Positions 37,305 through 47,374 of a stretch of DNA of 64,000 nt are shown here, piece by piece. The position numbers and the translations under genes were made by a program. Source of the DNA: Cereibacter azotoformans (lineage in GTDB: Bacteria > Pseudomonadota > Alphaproteobacteria > Rhodobacterales > Rhodobacteraceae); NCBI GenBank assembly GCA_017599285.1, contig JAGFXX010000001.1, positions 2,818,501 to 2,882,500 on the forward strand, given 5' to 3'. The notes beneath the pieces were generated by a model. The model saw only the letters and a list, made by a program, of their open reading frames with translations, did not search any database and had not been told where the DNA came from. Positions within the stretch are counted from its first letter, which is position 1. The number at the start of each line of letters is the position of its first letter.

Positions 37305-37639
37305 CAGAGCCCCTCGGGGAAGATGTGGCCGGTGGCGCCAAGCGGGAGCGACTTGTCCCACACCACGTCGTCGAGCGTCATGCGGCGGTAGAGGTGCGGA
37401 AAGAGCTGCCCGCCGCGCGACGGCTCCCACTTCAGGGCGGGGCCGGCGCGGTCGGGATCCACCGCCACCAGAACCAGATCGCTCTCGGTGCCGAAGTGCC
37501 GGGCCGCCGTCTCGGCCACCTGCGCCGCGGTCGAGAAATGGATGTAGCCGTCCGCCCGATCGACGGGCGCCCCGGCCGTGGCCCCGGCGTTGCGGAACGC
37601 GTCCCATTCAGTGCGGCGGAAAATCTTGAAGATCAGCAT
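37301..37639 (-). CDS. DUF952 domain protein
   Basis: 112 residues matching the DUF952 family ([42 protein letters not shown]), small cytoplasmic proteins related in fold to ADP-ribosyltransferase-like domains, with no established activity. The ATG follows GAGGCTGAC. Directly upstream of and coupled to pyrD, a pairing often seen in Rhodobacterales. Confidence 0.88.
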   Translation of the reverse strand: MLIFKIFRRTEWDAFRNAGATAGAPVDRADGYIHFSTAAQVAETAARHFGTESDLVLVAVDPDRAGPALKWEPSRGGQLFPHLYRRMTLDDVVWDKSLPLGATGHIFPEGLW

Positions 37640-37787
37640 GTCAGCCTCATGCACCCGGACCGTGCGCCGGTCAATATCGCCGTTGCCCGATGCTCCCTGT
37701 TGCCCCTGCGTCAACCAGGCCTCGCCTTTGACAGCGGGCGTCGGTCCCCGCACTCTGGCCGCACCTGTCCAGACCGGGAGCTTAGAC

Positions 37788-39359
37788 ATGAAATCCACCC
37801 TTCTCGCCTCGGCCGCACTGCTGGCGCTTGCGGCCGGCGCGGCGCGGGCCGACTTTGCGCTCACCATCCTGCACACGAACGATTTTCACGACCGTTTCGA
37901 GCCGATCTCGAAACATGATTCGACCTGTCCTCCCGAGGACAATGAAGCGGGCGAGTGTTTCGGCGGGATCGCACGGCTGGTGACGGCCGTCGCCGAGGCG
38001 CGGGCGCAGGGCGGCACGCGGCTTCTGCTCGACGCGGGCGACCAGTTCCAGGGCTCGCTCTTCTACATGCGCTACAAGGGAGAGCTGGCCGCCGAGTTCA
38101 TGAACGGGCTGGACTACGACGCGATGGCCGTCGGCAACCACGAGTTCGACGACGGCCCGGAGGTCCTGACGGACTTCGCCCGCCAGCTCGAGGCGCCGCT
38201 TCTGATGGCCAACGCCGATCTGACGTCCGAGCCCGAGCTGCGCGAGCAGGTCCAGAAGTCGGTGGTGGTCGAGAAGGGCGGCGAGAAGATCGGCATCGTG
38301 GGGCTGACGCCGCTCGATACGGCCGAGCTGGCCAGCCCCGGGCCCAACGTCGTCTTCACCGAGCCGGTCGAGGCCGCGCAGGCCGAGGTGGACCGGCTGA
38401 CCGAAGAGGGCGTGAACAAGATCATCGTGCTCTCGCATCTGGGCCACGAGGCTGACAAGCAGATCGCCGCGACCCTTCGGGATGTCGATGTGATCGTGGG
38501 GGGCCATTCGCACACGCTCCTGTCGAACGAGGACGAGGACGCCGCCGGCCCCTATCCGACCATGGTCGGCAAGGTTGCCATCGTCACCGCCTATGCCTAC
38601 GGCAAGTATCTGGGCGAGCTGAACGTGACCTTCGACGACGCGGGCGCGCTTGTCTCGGCCGAAGGGGCGCCCAGGCTGCTCGATGCGTCGGTGGCTGAGG
38701 ATGCGGCGACGCTGGCGCGGGTCAAGGAACTGGCGGCCCCGCTCGAGGAGATCCGCGCGCGCGTGGTGGCCGAGGTGTCCGGGGACATCGACGGCTCCCG
38801 CGAGAGCTGCCGCAGCGGCGAATGCGAGATGGGCAATCTCGTGGCCGACGCGATGCTCGACAGGGTGCGCGAGCAGGGGGTTCAGATCGCCATTGCCAAC
38901 GGCGGCGGGCTGCGCGCCTCGATCGAGGGGGGCACGGTCACGATGGGCGACGTGCTGACGGTGCTGCCGTTCCAGAACACGCTGTCCACCTTTCAGGTCT
39001 CGGGTGAAACAGTGGTGGCCGCACTCGAGAACGGGGTGAGCGAGGTCGAGGAGGCAGCCGGCCGGTTCGCGCAGGTGGCCGGGCTGACATACGCGTTCGA
39101 TCCGGCCGCCCCCGCAGGTTCGCGGGTCTCGGAGGTGATGGTGATGGAAGAGGAGGGCTGGCAACCGATCGACCCCTCGCGCACCTACGGCGTCGTTTCG
39201 AACAACTACGTCCGGCAGGGCGGGGATGGCTACGCGATGTTCGTCGAGGCCGCCAACGCCTACGATTTCGGCCCCGATCTGGCCGACGTGACGGCCGAAT
39301 ATCTTGCGGCCCATGCGCCCTACGCGCCGGTGATCGAGGGCCGCATCACCCGCAAGTGA
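37788..39359 (+). CDS. Periplasmic 5'-nucleotidase / 2',3'-cyclic phosphodiesterase family
   Basis: 523-aa exported metallophosphoesterase: signal peptide 1-21 (ending GAARA), metal-binding motifs TNDFHDRF, GDQFQGS, GNHEFD and GGHSHT, then a C-terminal 5'-nucleotidase substrate domain with NGGGLRASI, LPFQNTLS and NNYVRQGGDGY. The family releases phosphate and nucleosides from external nucleotides. The ATG at 37788 follows CGGGAGCTTAGAC. Divergent from DUF952/pyrD. Confidence 0.92.
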   Translation: MKSTLLASAALLALAAGAARADFALTILHTNDFHDRFEPISKHDSTCPPEDNEAGECFGGIARLVTAVAEARAQGGTRLLLDAGDQFQGSLFYMRYKGELAAEFMNGLDYDAMAVGNHEFDDGPEVLTDFARQLEAPLLMANADLTSEPELREQVQKSVVVEKGGEKIGIVGLTPLDTAELASPGPNVVFTEPVEAAQAEVDRLTEEGVNKIIVLSHLGHEADKQIAATLRDVDVIVGGHSHTLLSNEDEDAAGPYPTMVGKVAIVTAYAYGKYLGELNVTFDDAGALVSAEGAPRLLDASVAEDAATLARVKELAAPLEEIRARVVAEVSGDIDGSRESCRSGECEMGNLVADAMLDRVREQGVQIAIANGGGLRASIEGGTVTMGDVLTVLPFQNTLSTFQVSGETVVAALENGVSEVEEAAGRFAQVAGLTYAFDPAAPAGSRVSEVMVMEEEGWQPIDPSRTYGVVSNNYVRQGGDGYAMFVEAANAYDFGPDLADVTAEYLAAHAPYAPVIEGRITRK

Positions 39360-39380
39360 CGCCCCGTTCCTGATCAAGCC

Positions 39381-39415
39381 AACGGCCGCGGACGCCTCGT
39401 GCATCTGCGGCCGTT
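39381..39415 (+). terminator. Hairpin after the 5'-nucleotidase gene
   Basis: AACGGCCGC and GCGGCCGTT form a perfect 9-bp stem around a 17-nt loop, 22 nt beyond the stop. The following CGCGTTCC is a poor T-run, so termination efficiency is uncertain. Confidence 0.55.
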
Positions 39416-39621
39416 CGCGTTCCCGGCAATCGGTGCGATAATATTTCAACCGGCATCGGCATGGTTGAGCGGGATCAGCCGGAAGGCGAGTAAGCGGAAA
39501 TCTGCCGTTATCGGGATAATTATCAGAAAATCTTTCGGCAATTGAGGCTCAAATCCGCACCGCGCGTTAATCTGTTTCCGAGGCAGGAACAACAAGGCGC
39601 AACGCGCGCGGAGGTGGGGGC

Positions 39622-40530
39622 ATGCGGCTTCTGGTGATTGATCATGATCCGGCTTTCGTGCTGGTTCTGCGCCAGATGCTTGACGGGCTCGGCCTGCCGG
39701 ATCCCGACTGCACGGCCACCGCGCGCGAGGCTCTGCGGCTCCTCGGCGCGGGGGCGCGATTCGATTGCATCATCCTTGACCTCGACCTGCCCGGAGGGGC
39801 CGCGGCGCTCTGCCGGAGGCTGCGCCTCCTGCCCGAACATGGCGCGACGCCGATCCTTCTGATCGCCCGCCCGCCGAAGGACGGCGATCTGGCCGAGGCG
39901 CTGGCCGCCGGGGCATCCGACTATGTTTCGCGTCAGATTGATCCGTTGGAGCTGCGGGCGCGACTCGGCATGGCGGCCCGCCTGACCGATGAGCGGCGGC
40001 GGTCGCGCGCCCTTGCGCTCCGGCTTCACGGGCTGGCGGCGGCCGGCTTCGGCGATCCGCAGCCGGTGCTCGGGCTCGAGGGGGTGATGGAGCTTGCCGC
40101 CTTCGAGGACCGGCTGCGCCATGGGCACACCGGCCAGACCGCACTGGCCTTTCGGATCGGCAATGCGGGGGCGATCGCCGCGGCCGCAACCGCCGGGCAG
40201 TATCATGACATGCTGACCCATGTGGCGGCGGTGATCCTCGACCGGCTGAGGCCGGAGGGGCTGGTGCTGGCCCATGCCGGGCAGGGCGAGTTCATGGGGC
40301 TCATGCCCGCCCCCCCGACCGAAAGGCCGCATGTGCTGGCCGAGGTGCTTGGCCTCCGGCTGGCGGACCGCGCGCCGATCTACGACCGGCTTGCCCTGCC
40401 GCGGCCGGTCCTGCAGGTGGGCAAGCCGATGCGCCCCGGCCTCTTCTTCCGCTCGACGCCCGAGCGGCTGATCCGCCGGGCGCGCGAGACGCTCCGCAGT
40501 CCCGATCCCGCTCCTCAGGTTCTGGTCTAG
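39622..40530 (+). CDS. Response regulator with degenerate REC and GGDEF-like output
   Basis: 302 residues. The receiver domain (1-~120) keeps Asp7, Asp9 and phospho-acceptor Asp53 ([10 protein letters not shown]), but the usual switch Lys is Arg104 (DYVSRQ). The C-terminal half has a diguanylate-cyclase-like layout in which the GGDEF signature reads GQGEF (220-224), so cyclase activity is unlikely. This assignment of the second half is tentative. No sensor kinase is adjacent. It precedes the transglutaminase operon by 134 nt in the same direction and might be co-expressed. Confidence 0.75.
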   Translation: MRLLVIDHDPAFVLVLRQMLDGLGLPDPDCTATAREALRLLGAGARFDCIILDLDLPGGAAALCRRLRLLPEHGATPILLIARPPKDGDLAEALAAGASDYVSRQIDPLELRARLGMAARLTDERRRSRALALRLHGLAAAGFGDPQPVLGLEGVMELAAFEDRLRHGHTGQTALAFRIGNAGAIAAAATAGQYHDMLTHVAAVILDRLRPEGLVLAHAGQGEFMGLMPAPPTERPHVLAEVLGLRLADRAPIYDRLALPRPVLQVGKPMRPGLFFRSTPERLIRRARETLRSPDPAPQVLV

Positions 40531-40664
40531 CCGCGGAGTCATTGCCCAACCTTTGGGCGATCCCTGCCGGCGCGCCGGTTTTTTCGCCGTGTGCGCCATT
40601 GGCCCATTGGCAGCCCACCGCGATCCGTGGAACCGTCGGGCCGACCGGGCAACGGACGAGCGAG

Positions 40665-43600
40665 ATGTCGATCAAGGCCAGCATCCACCACCTGACCCAT
40701 TACCGCTACGACCGGCCGGTGACGCTCGGGCCGCAGGTGATCCGCCTGCGCCCCGCGCCCCATTCCCGCACGCGCGTCATCTCGCATTCGCTGAAGGTTT
40801 CGCCCGGCGGCCATTTCGAGAGCCACCAGCAGGACCCTTACGGCAACTGGCTGACGCGGATCGTATTTCCCGAGCCGGTGACCGAGTTCCGCATCGAGGT
40901 CGATCTGGTCGCCGATATGGCGGTCTACAACCCGTTCGACTTCTTCGTCGAAGAGTCGGCCGAGCACTGGCCCTTCGATTATCCCGACGACATCCTCGAG
41001 GATCTCTCGATCTACCGCACGCCCGAACCGGCGGGGCCGCACCTGCGCGCCCTTCTCGACACGATCCCGCGCGAGCGGCGGCGGACGGTGGACATGGTCG
41101 TCGATCTGAACGCCCGCCTCGCGCGCGAGATCGCCTATGTGATCCGCATGGAGCCCGGCGTCTTCAGCCCGGAGGAGACGCTGGCCGAGGGCCGCGGCTC
41201 GTGCCGTGACAGCACCTGGCTGCAGGTGCAGATCCTGCGCCATCTGGGGTTCGCCGCCCGCTTCGTCTCGGGCTACCTGATCCAGCTGAAGCCCGACCTC
41301 GAGGCGCTGGATGGTCCTTCGGGCACCGATCACGATTTCACCGACCTGCACGCCTGGGCCGAGGTCTATCTGCCCGGCGCGGGATGGATCGGGCTCGACG
41401 CGACTTCGGGGCTCCTGACGGGCGAGAGCCACATCCCGCTGGCCGCGACCCCGCACTATCGCAACGCAGCCCCCATTGCCGGCATGGCGAGCTACGCCGA
41501 GGTGGATTTCGCCTTCGACATGACGGTGGCCCGCGTCGCCGAGCATCCGCGGATCACCATGCCCTTCTCCGAGGACAGCTGGGATCGTCTGAACGCGCTG
41601 GGGCACAGGGTCGATGCCGCGCTGACGGCGGGCGACGTCCGGCTGACGATGGGGGGCGAGCCCACCTTCGTCTCGATCGACGATTTCGAGGCCGGCGAGT
41701 GGAACACCGAGGCCGTGGGTCCCACCAAGCGCGCCTTTGCCGATCGGCTGATCCGGCGGCTGCGGGACCGGTTTGCGCCGGGTGGCTTCCTGCATTACGG
41801 GCAGGGCAAATGGTATCCGGGCGAGACCCTGCCGCGCTGGACCTTCTCGCTTTACTGGCGCGAGGATGGCCAGCCGATCTGGCACGATCCCGCGCTCGTG
41901 GCGGCCGAGGCGGCCCCGGCCGACCTTGGCGCGGCCGAGGCCGAGCGTCTCATGCAGGGGATCGCCGCGGAACTGGGGCTCGAGCCTGATCTCGTGGTGC
42001 CCGCTTACGAGGATCCGGGCGAGTGGCTGCTGAAGGAGGGCAACCTCCCCGAGAACGTGACGCCCGAAAACTCGGAACTGAAGGACCCCGAAGAGCGGCT
42101 GCGCATGGTCCGCGTCTTCGAGCGTGGCCTGACCGTACCTTCGGGCTTCGTGCTGCCGGTGCAGCGGTGGCAGGCGCAGGACGCCGGCCGGCGCTGGCGG
42201 TCCGAGCGGTGGAAGCTGCGGCGCCGGCATCTGTTCCTCGTGCCCGGCGACAGCCCGGTGGGCTACCGCCTGCCGCTCGGCTCGCTGTCCCATGTGCCGC
42301 CCTCGCGCTATCCCTACATCAACCCGACCGATCCCACCGTCGAGCGCGGGCCGCTGCCGCCCCCGGCGCAGACCGTGCCGCTCCAGACGCCCGAAGCCGG
42401 GGTGGCGAGCTTCACCGCCGCGACGCCCGGCCAGACCTTGGTCGAGCAGATCCTCGGCGACGAAGACGCGGTTCGCACGGCGCTGGCGGTCGAGGTGCGG
42501 GACGGGCGGCTCTGCATCTTCATGCCGCCCGTCGAGGCGGTCGAGGATTATCTCGATCTCGTGGCTGCGGCCGAGGCGGCGGCGGCCCGGCTGAACCTGC
42601 CGGTCCATGTCGAGGGCTACGCGCCCCCGCACGACCCCCGGCTGAAGGTGATCCGCGTCGCCCCCGATCCGGGCGTGATCGAGGTGAACATCCATCCGGC
42701 CGCGAGCTGGGAGGAGTGCGTCTCGATCACCACCGCCGTCTACGAGGAGGCGCGCCAGTGCCGCCTCGGCGCCGACAAGTTCATGATCGACGGCCGCCAT
42801 TGCGGCACGGGGGGCGGCAACCATGTGGTGGTGGGCGGGCGGACGCCGATGGACTCGCCCTTCCTGCGCCGGCCCGATCTGCTGCGCAGCCTGATCCTGC
42901 ACTGGAACCGGCACCCGTCGCTCTCCTGCCTCTTCTCGGGCCTCTTCATCGGCCCGACGAGTCAGGCGCCCCGGATCGACGAGGCCCGCCACGACAGCCT
43001 GTATGAGCTTGAGATCGCGCTGGCGCAGATCCCGGGGCCGCAGGATCCGCGCGCGCCGCTCTGGCTGCCCGACCGGCTCCTGCGCAACATCCTGACCGAC
43101 GTCACCGGCAACACCCACCGGGCCGAGATCTGCATCGACAAGATGTTCTCGCCCGACGGACCGACGGGCCGGCTCGGTCTGGTGGAGTTCCGCGGCTTCG
43201 AGATGCCGCCCGATCCGCGGATGAGCCTCGCCCAGCAGCTTCTGATCCGCGCCCTCATCGCGCGGATGTGGCAGAGCCCGGTCACCGGCGCCCTGACCCG
43301 CTGGGGCACGGCGCTGCATGACCGCTTCATGCTCCAGCACCATGTATGGGAGGATTTCCTCGACGTGCTGGCCGACCTTCGGGCCCACGGCTTCGACCTC
43401 GACCCCGAGTGGTTCCGGGCGCAGGCCGAATTCCGCTTCCCCTTCTGCGGCGAGGTGACCTGTGAAGGCGCGCATCTCGAGATCCGTCAGGCGCTCGAAC
43501 CCTGGCATGTGCTGGGCGAGACCGGCGCCATCGGCGGCACGGTGCGCTACACCGACAGCTCGACCGAGCGGCTGCAGGTGACGCTCTCGGGCGCCGATCC

Positions 43601-43982
43601 GGCGCGCTACCGCGTGGCCTGCAACGGGCGCGAGGTGCCGCTGCAGCCCGTGGCCAACGGCCGGGCGGTGGCGGGGGTGCGGTTCAAGGCCTGGCAGCCG
43701 GCGGCGGCTCTGCATCCGAACCTGCCCGTCGATGCGCCGCTCACCTTCGACCTCTACGACACCTGGTCGGGGCGCGCGCTGGGCGGCTGCGTCTATCACG
43801 TCGCCCATCCCGGCGGGCGCAACTACGAGACCTTCCCCGTGAACGGCAACGAGGCCGAGGCGCGCCGCCTGGCCCGCTTCATGCCCCACGGCCACAGTGC
43901 CGGGCACTGGCCCCTTCGGCCCGAGCGTCCGCACCCGGAGTTTCCGATGACGCTCGACCTGCGCCGGCCTGCGGGGCTCTGA
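40665..43982 (+). CDS. Transglutaminase-like / DUF2126 protein
   Basis: 1105 residues. The N-terminal part (1-~290) is a bacterial transglutaminase-like fold with an N-terminal beta domain ([19 protein letters not shown]) and a full Cys180-His229-Asp245 triad in [17 protein letters not shown] and GLDATSG. The remaining ~800 residues are DUF2126, rich in short motifs such as [16 protein letters not shown] and [17 protein letters not shown]. The His/Gly-rich motif looks catalytic or metal-binding, but no activity is established. It overlaps the next gene by TGATG. In related clusters such proteins sit with alpha-E/ATP-grasp and proteasome-like genes in predicted peptide-modification systems. 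Confidence 0.88.
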   Translation: MSIKASIHHLTHYRYDRPVTLGPQVIRLRPAPHSRTRVISHSLKVSPGGHFESHQQDPYGNWLTRIVFPEPVTEFRIEVDLVADMAVYNPFDFFVEESAEHWPFDYPDDILEDLSIYRTPEPAGPHLRALLDTIPRERRRTVDMVVDLNARLAREIAYVIRMEPGVFSPEETLAEGRGSCRDSTWLQVQILRHLGFAARFVSGYLIQLKPDLEALDGPSGTDHDFTDLHAWAEVYLPGAGWIGLDATSGLLTGESHIPLAATPHYRNAAPIAGMASYAEVDFAFDMTVARVAEHPRITMPFSEDSWDRLNALGHRVDAALTAGDVRLTMGGEPTFVSIDDFEAGEWNTEAVGPTKRAFADRLIRRLRDRFAPGGFLHYGQGKWYPGETLPRWTFSLYWREDGQPIWHDPALVAAEAAPADLGAAEAERLMQGIAAELGLEPDLVVPAYEDPGEWLLKEGNLPENVTPENSELKDPEERLRMVRVFERGLTVPSGFVLPVQRWQAQDAGRRWRSERWKLRRRHLFLVPGDSPVGYRLPLGSLSHVPPSRYPYINPTDPTVERGPLPPPAQTVPLQTPEAGVASFTAATPGQTLVEQILGDEDAVRTALAVEVRDGRLCIFMPPVEAVEDYLDLVAAAEAAAARLNLPVHVEGYAPPHDPRLKVIRVAPDPGVIEVNIHPAASWEECVSITTAVYEEARQCRLGADKFMIDGRHCGTGGGNHVVVGGRTPMDSPFLRRPDLLRSLILHWNRHPSLSCLFSGLFIGPTSQAPRIDEARHDSLYELEIALAQIPGPQDPRAPLWLPDRLLRNILTDVTGNTHRAEICIDKMFSPDGPTGRLGLVEFRGFEMPPDPRMSLAQQLLIRALIARMWQSPVTGALTRWGTALHDRFMLQHHVWEDFLDVLADLRAHGFDLDPEWFRAQAEFRFPFCGEVTCEGAHLEIRQALEPWHVLGETGAIGGTVRYTDSSTERLQVTLSGADPARYRVACNGREVPLQPVANGRAVAGVRFKAWQPAAALHPNLPVDAPLTFDLYDTWSGRALGGCVYHVAHPGGRNYETFPVNGNEAEARRLARFMPHGHSAGHWPLRPERPHPEFPMTLDLRRPAGL

Positions 43983-46366
43983 TGGAGAGACGGTCCCGAC
44001 CCGCGCCGGGTCTGCCCGGCCTGACCGCCGGCTACCGCCCCCGGCCCGGCGTGCCGGACGAGATGATGGACGCCGCAGGTGGGATCCGCCCCGTCTGGGG
44101 CGGCTTCATGCGGCATCTGGCGGGGCTCGCGCCCGAGGAACTGGCCCGCCGCTGCGCCCGCGGCGACCAGTATCTGCGCGATGCGGGCGTCTTCTTCCGC
44201 CAGTATTCCGCCGAGGGCTCGGACGAGCGCGTCTGGCCGCTCAGTCACATCCCGGTGCTGATCGACGAGGCCGAGTGGCAGCGTCTGGCCGAGGGGCTCG
44301 TGCAGCGGGCGCACCTGCTCGAGGCGCTGATGGCCGACCTCTACGGGCCGAACCGGCTGGTGGCCGAGGGCGTGCTGCCGCCGGCGCTGGTGGCCGGCAA
44401 CCCCGAGTGGCTGCGCCCGATGGTGGGCATCGCGCCCCGCGGCGGGCACCATCTGCATTTCCTCGCCTTCGAGGTGGGACGCGGGCCGGACGGCGACTGG
44501 TGGGTGCTGGGCGACCGGGCGCAGGCGCCCTCGGGCGCGGGCTTCGCGCTCGAGAACCGGGTGGCCACCTCGCGCGCCTTCTCGGATTTCTATGCCGAGG
44601 CCCATGTCCACCGTCTCGCAGGCTTCTTCCGCACCTTCCGCGACGCGCTGCAGGACCTGCAGGCCGATCCGCAAGGCCGGGTGGGGATCCTGACGCCGGG
44701 GCCGCTGAACGAAACCTATTACGAGCACGCCTGGATCGCGCGCTACCTCGGCTTCATGCTGCTGCAGGGCGAGGATCTGACGGTTGACGGCGGTCAACTC
44801 AAGGTGCGCACGGTGGCGGGTCCGCAGCCTGTGTCGGTGCTCTGGCGCAGGCTCGACGGGGCCTACGCCGATCCGCTGGAACTCGAGGGTGGGTCGCAGC
44901 TTGGCACGCCGGGCCTCGTCTCGGCGCTGCGCCACGGCTCGACGACGCTGGTCAACAACCTCGGCTCGGGCGTGCTGGAAACCCGCGCCTTCCTCGCCTT
45001 CATGCCGCGCATCGCGCGGGCGCTGCTGGGAACGGATCTCGCGCTGCCGAACATCGCGACCTGGTGGTGCGGGCAGGCGGCGGAGCGCGCCCATGTGGCG
45101 GCCCATGCCGACCGGATGCTGATCTCGCCCGCCCTCTCGACCCGGCAGCCGATCGAGGACGATCTCGCCGCACTGGCCGGGACCCGGCTGGCCCCGCGCG
45201 ACCCGGCGGAGTTCCTCGACCGCGAAGGGGCAGGGTTCGTCGGGCAGGAGTCGGTCGTACTTTCCACCACGCCGGCGCTGATCGGGGGCCAGCTCGTGCC
45301 CCGGCCGATGAGCCTGCGGGTCTTTCTCGCCCGCACGCCCTCGGGCTGGCAGGTGATGCCCGGCGGCTTCGCCCGCATCGGCCGGACGCCCGAGCCGCGG
45401 GCCATCGCCATGCAGCGCGGCGGCGCCGCGGCCGATGTCTGGATCGTGAGCGCGACGCCCGTCGAGGCCGCGAGCCTGATCCCCGCGCAGGGCCGGCAGC
45501 TTCAGGCCCATGAGGGGCCGCTGCCCGCGCGGGCGGCCGACAACCTCTTCTGGCTCGGCCGCTATGTCGAACGGACCGAAGGGATCATGCGCCTGCTGCG
45601 GGCGCGCAACGTCCGGCTGGCCGAAACGGGCGACGCCAACGCGCCGCTTCTCGCGGCACTGGCGCCGCTGTTCCGGGGGCAGGGGGTGGACCCCGAGGAG
45701 GGCATCCCCAAGGGGCTGATCGAGACCCTCCGCTCGGCCATCGCGAGCGCCGGGCAGGTGCGCGACCGTTTCTCGCCCGACGGCTGGTCCTCGCTGGCCG
45801 ATCTCGACAAGACCATGCGGCGCATGGCCGACCGGGTCGAGGCGGGCGACGACGCGGCCCGCGCCCTGTCGGCGCTGCTGCGCAAGATCACGGGCTTTTC
45901 GGGCCTCGTGCACGAGAACATGTATCGCGTGACCGGCTGGCGCTTTCTCGAACTTGGGCGCCATGTCGAGCGCGGCGCCGCCATGGCCGCGGTGCTGGCG
46001 ACGCTGGCCGATCCGTTCGCGCCCGACGGGGCGCTCGATCTCGCGGTCGAGGTGGGGGATTGCGTGATGACCCACCGCCGCCGCTTTGCCGTCACCACCT
46101 CGCGCGAGACGGTGGTGGACCTGCTGGCGCTCGATGCGATGAACCCGCGCTCGATCCTGTTCCAGCTCGACGGGATACACGAGCAGGTCAGCTACCTGCC
46201 CGGCGCCACGGCGAGCCCGATGCCGGACTTCCTCCGCCTCGTCCTGCGGACCCGCACCAACCTTGCGACCGAGCGGGCCGAGCAGCTCGACACCCGGGCG
46301 CTCTGGGCGCTGCGCGGCGCGATCTGGGACATTTCCGATCTGATCACAGACACCTGGCTCAGCTGA
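43982..46366 (+). CDS. Circularly permuted ATP-grasp / alpha-E fusion protein
   Basis: 794 residues. Residues ~1-470 are a circularly permuted ATP-grasp domain (DUF404/DUF407; VGILTPGPLNETYYEHAW, LPNIATWWCGQ, RPMSLRVFLAR), predicted to form amide bonds by acyl-phosphate chemistry. About 480-794 is an alpha-E helical domain (DUF403; ARAADNLFWLGRYVERTEG, MAAVLATLADPF). These are separate genes in many bacteria, so this is a fusion. Start and stop overlap or abut the flanking transglutaminase genes, so the three proteins are surely co-translated. Confidence 0.9.
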   Translation: MERRSRPAPGLPGLTAGYRPRPGVPDEMMDAAGGIRPVWGGFMRHLAGLAPEELARRCARGDQYLRDAGVFFRQYSAEGSDERVWPLSHIPVLIDEAEWQRLAEGLVQRAHLLEALMADLYGPNRLVAEGVLPPALVAGNPEWLRPMVGIAPRGGHHLHFLAFEVGRGPDGDWWVLGDRAQAPSGAGFALENRVATSRAFSDFYAEAHVHRLAGFFRTFRDALQDLQADPQGRVGILTPGPLNETYYEHAWIARYLGFMLLQGEDLTVDGGQLKVRTVAGPQPVSVLWRRLDGAYADPLELEGGSQLGTPGLVSALRHGSTTLVNNLGSGVLETRAFLAFMPRIARALLGTDLALPNIATWWCGQAAERAHVAAHADRMLISPALSTRQPIEDDLAALAGTRLAPRDPAEFLDREGAGFVGQESVVLSTTPALIGGQLVPRPMSLRVFLARTPSGWQVMPGGFARIGRTPEPRAIAMQRGGAAADVWIVSATPVEAASLIPAQGRQLQAHEGPLPARAADNLFWLGRYVERTEGIMRLLRARNVRLAETGDANAPLLAALAPLFRGQGVDPEEGIPKGLIETLRSAIASAGQVRDRFSPDGWSSLADLDKTMRRMADRVEAGDDAARALSALLRKITGFSGLVHENMYRVTGWRFLELGRHVERGAAMAAVLATLADPFAPDGALDLAVEVGDCVMTHRRRFAVTTSRETVVDLLALDAMNPRSILFQLDGIHEQVSYLPGATASPMPDFLRLVLRTRTNLATERAEQLDTRALWALRGAIWDISDLITDTWLS

Positions 46367-47248
46367 ATGCTCTATCAGGTCCGACTTTCCGTCAGTTATC
46401 ACTACGCCCGTCCCGCCTCGGGAGGGCGGCACCTGCTGAGGCTTCTGCCCGCCCATCTGCCGGGCGTGCAGGAGATCTCGCAGGAGGCGATCGCCATCAG
46501 CCCCCGCCCGACCGAGAGAAGCGAGCATACAGATTTCTTCGGCAACCGGACGGTGGAGGTCGCGGTGGCCTGCGACCATTCCGAGATCGTCTTCACCGCC
46601 AGTTGCCGGGTCGAGCGGCTGTTCGCGGGGCCGGGCGCGGACCGCTCGCCGCCGCTGACGGAGCTGCCGGGCGAGATCGCGGCGGTGCTCGATCTCGGTC
46701 CCGCCGCGCCCCATCATTTCCTGTCCGCCTCGCCGCGGATCCGGCCGGTGGCGGCCATCACCGACCATGCCCGGCTGGCGCTGGCCGACGCGCCGAGCGT
46801 GCGCGCAGCGGTCGAGGCGCTGGGGCGGGCGCTGCATCGTGACCTGCGGTTCGATGGCGGGGCGACGTCGGTGGACACGCCCCCCGAAGAGGCCTTCGCC
46901 CACCGCCATGGCGTCTGCCAGGACTTTGCCCAGATCATGATCGCGGGCCTTCGGGGTGTCGGAGTGCCGGCCGCCTATGTCTCGGGCTTCCTGAGGACGG
47001 TGCCCCCGCCCGGCCAGCCGCGGCTGGAGGGGGCGGATGCGATGCATGCCTGGGTGCGCGCCTGGTGCGGGCGGTCTGAAGGCTGGGTCGATTACGATCC
47101 GACGAACGGCTGCTTCGTGGGAGCGGATCATGTCGTGGCCGCCGTGGGCCGCGACTATGGCGACCTGGCGCCGGTCTCGGGCATCCTGCGCATCGCCGGC
47201 GGGCAGAGGACGAGCCATGCGGTGGATGTGATCCCGCTGCCGGGCTGA
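46367..47248 (+). CDS. Transglutaminase-like cysteine peptidase family protein
   Basis: 293 residues: N-terminal beta domain (MLYQVRLSVSYHYARPASGG) and transglutaminase core with Cys184 (RHGVCQDFA), His227 (DAMHAWVRAW) and Asp244 (VDYDPTNG). It starts on the base after the previous stop and ends the operon. Such enzymes may cleave or cross-link peptide amides; in this setting it could remove or process the product of the ATP-grasp ligase. That is inference. Confidence 0.92.
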   Translation: MLYQVRLSVSYHYARPASGGRHLLRLLPAHLPGVQEISQEAIAISPRPTERSEHTDFFGNRTVEVAVACDHSEIVFTASCRVERLFAGPGADRSPPLTELPGEIAAVLDLGPAAPHHFLSASPRIRPVAAITDHARLALADAPSVRAAVEALGRALHRDLRFDGGATSVDTPPEEAFAHRHGVCQDFAQIMIAGLRGVGVPAAYVSGFLRTVPPPGQPRLEGADAMHAWVRAWCGRSEGWVDYDPTNGCFVGADHVVAAVGRDYGDLAPVSGILRIAGGQRTSHAVDVIPLPG

Positions 47249-47275
47249 GATGGCGCGCGGGCTGAGGGCGCAGGG

Positions 47276-47343
47276 AGGGGGGCCTCTGCCCCCCTCGCCG
47301 CTGGCGCGGCTCACCCCCCGAGGATATTTGGGCAGAGTGAAAG
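47276..47343 (-). repeat. Composite hairpin/GGATATTTGG element, copy 2
   Basis: Plus strand: hairpin 1 AGGGGGGC-CTCT-GCCCCCCT (47276-47295), a short hairpin 2 GCCG-CTGGCG-CGGC (~47297-47310), and the tail CGAGGATATTTGGGCAGAG (47319-47337). It lies between convergent genes, ending 32 nt beyond the stop of the minus-strand lipocalin gene. See copies at 8779 and 60766. Confidence 0.78.
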
Positions 47344-47374
47344 CGGCAGGGGGCGGCGGGGTGAGCCGCGCCGG

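Noticed and set aside
40539..43934. Long antisense frame opposite the DUF2126/transglutaminase gene
   Set aside because: His/Arg/Gly-rich shadow translation with no domains; the plus strand has a complete catalytic triad and correct overlaps.
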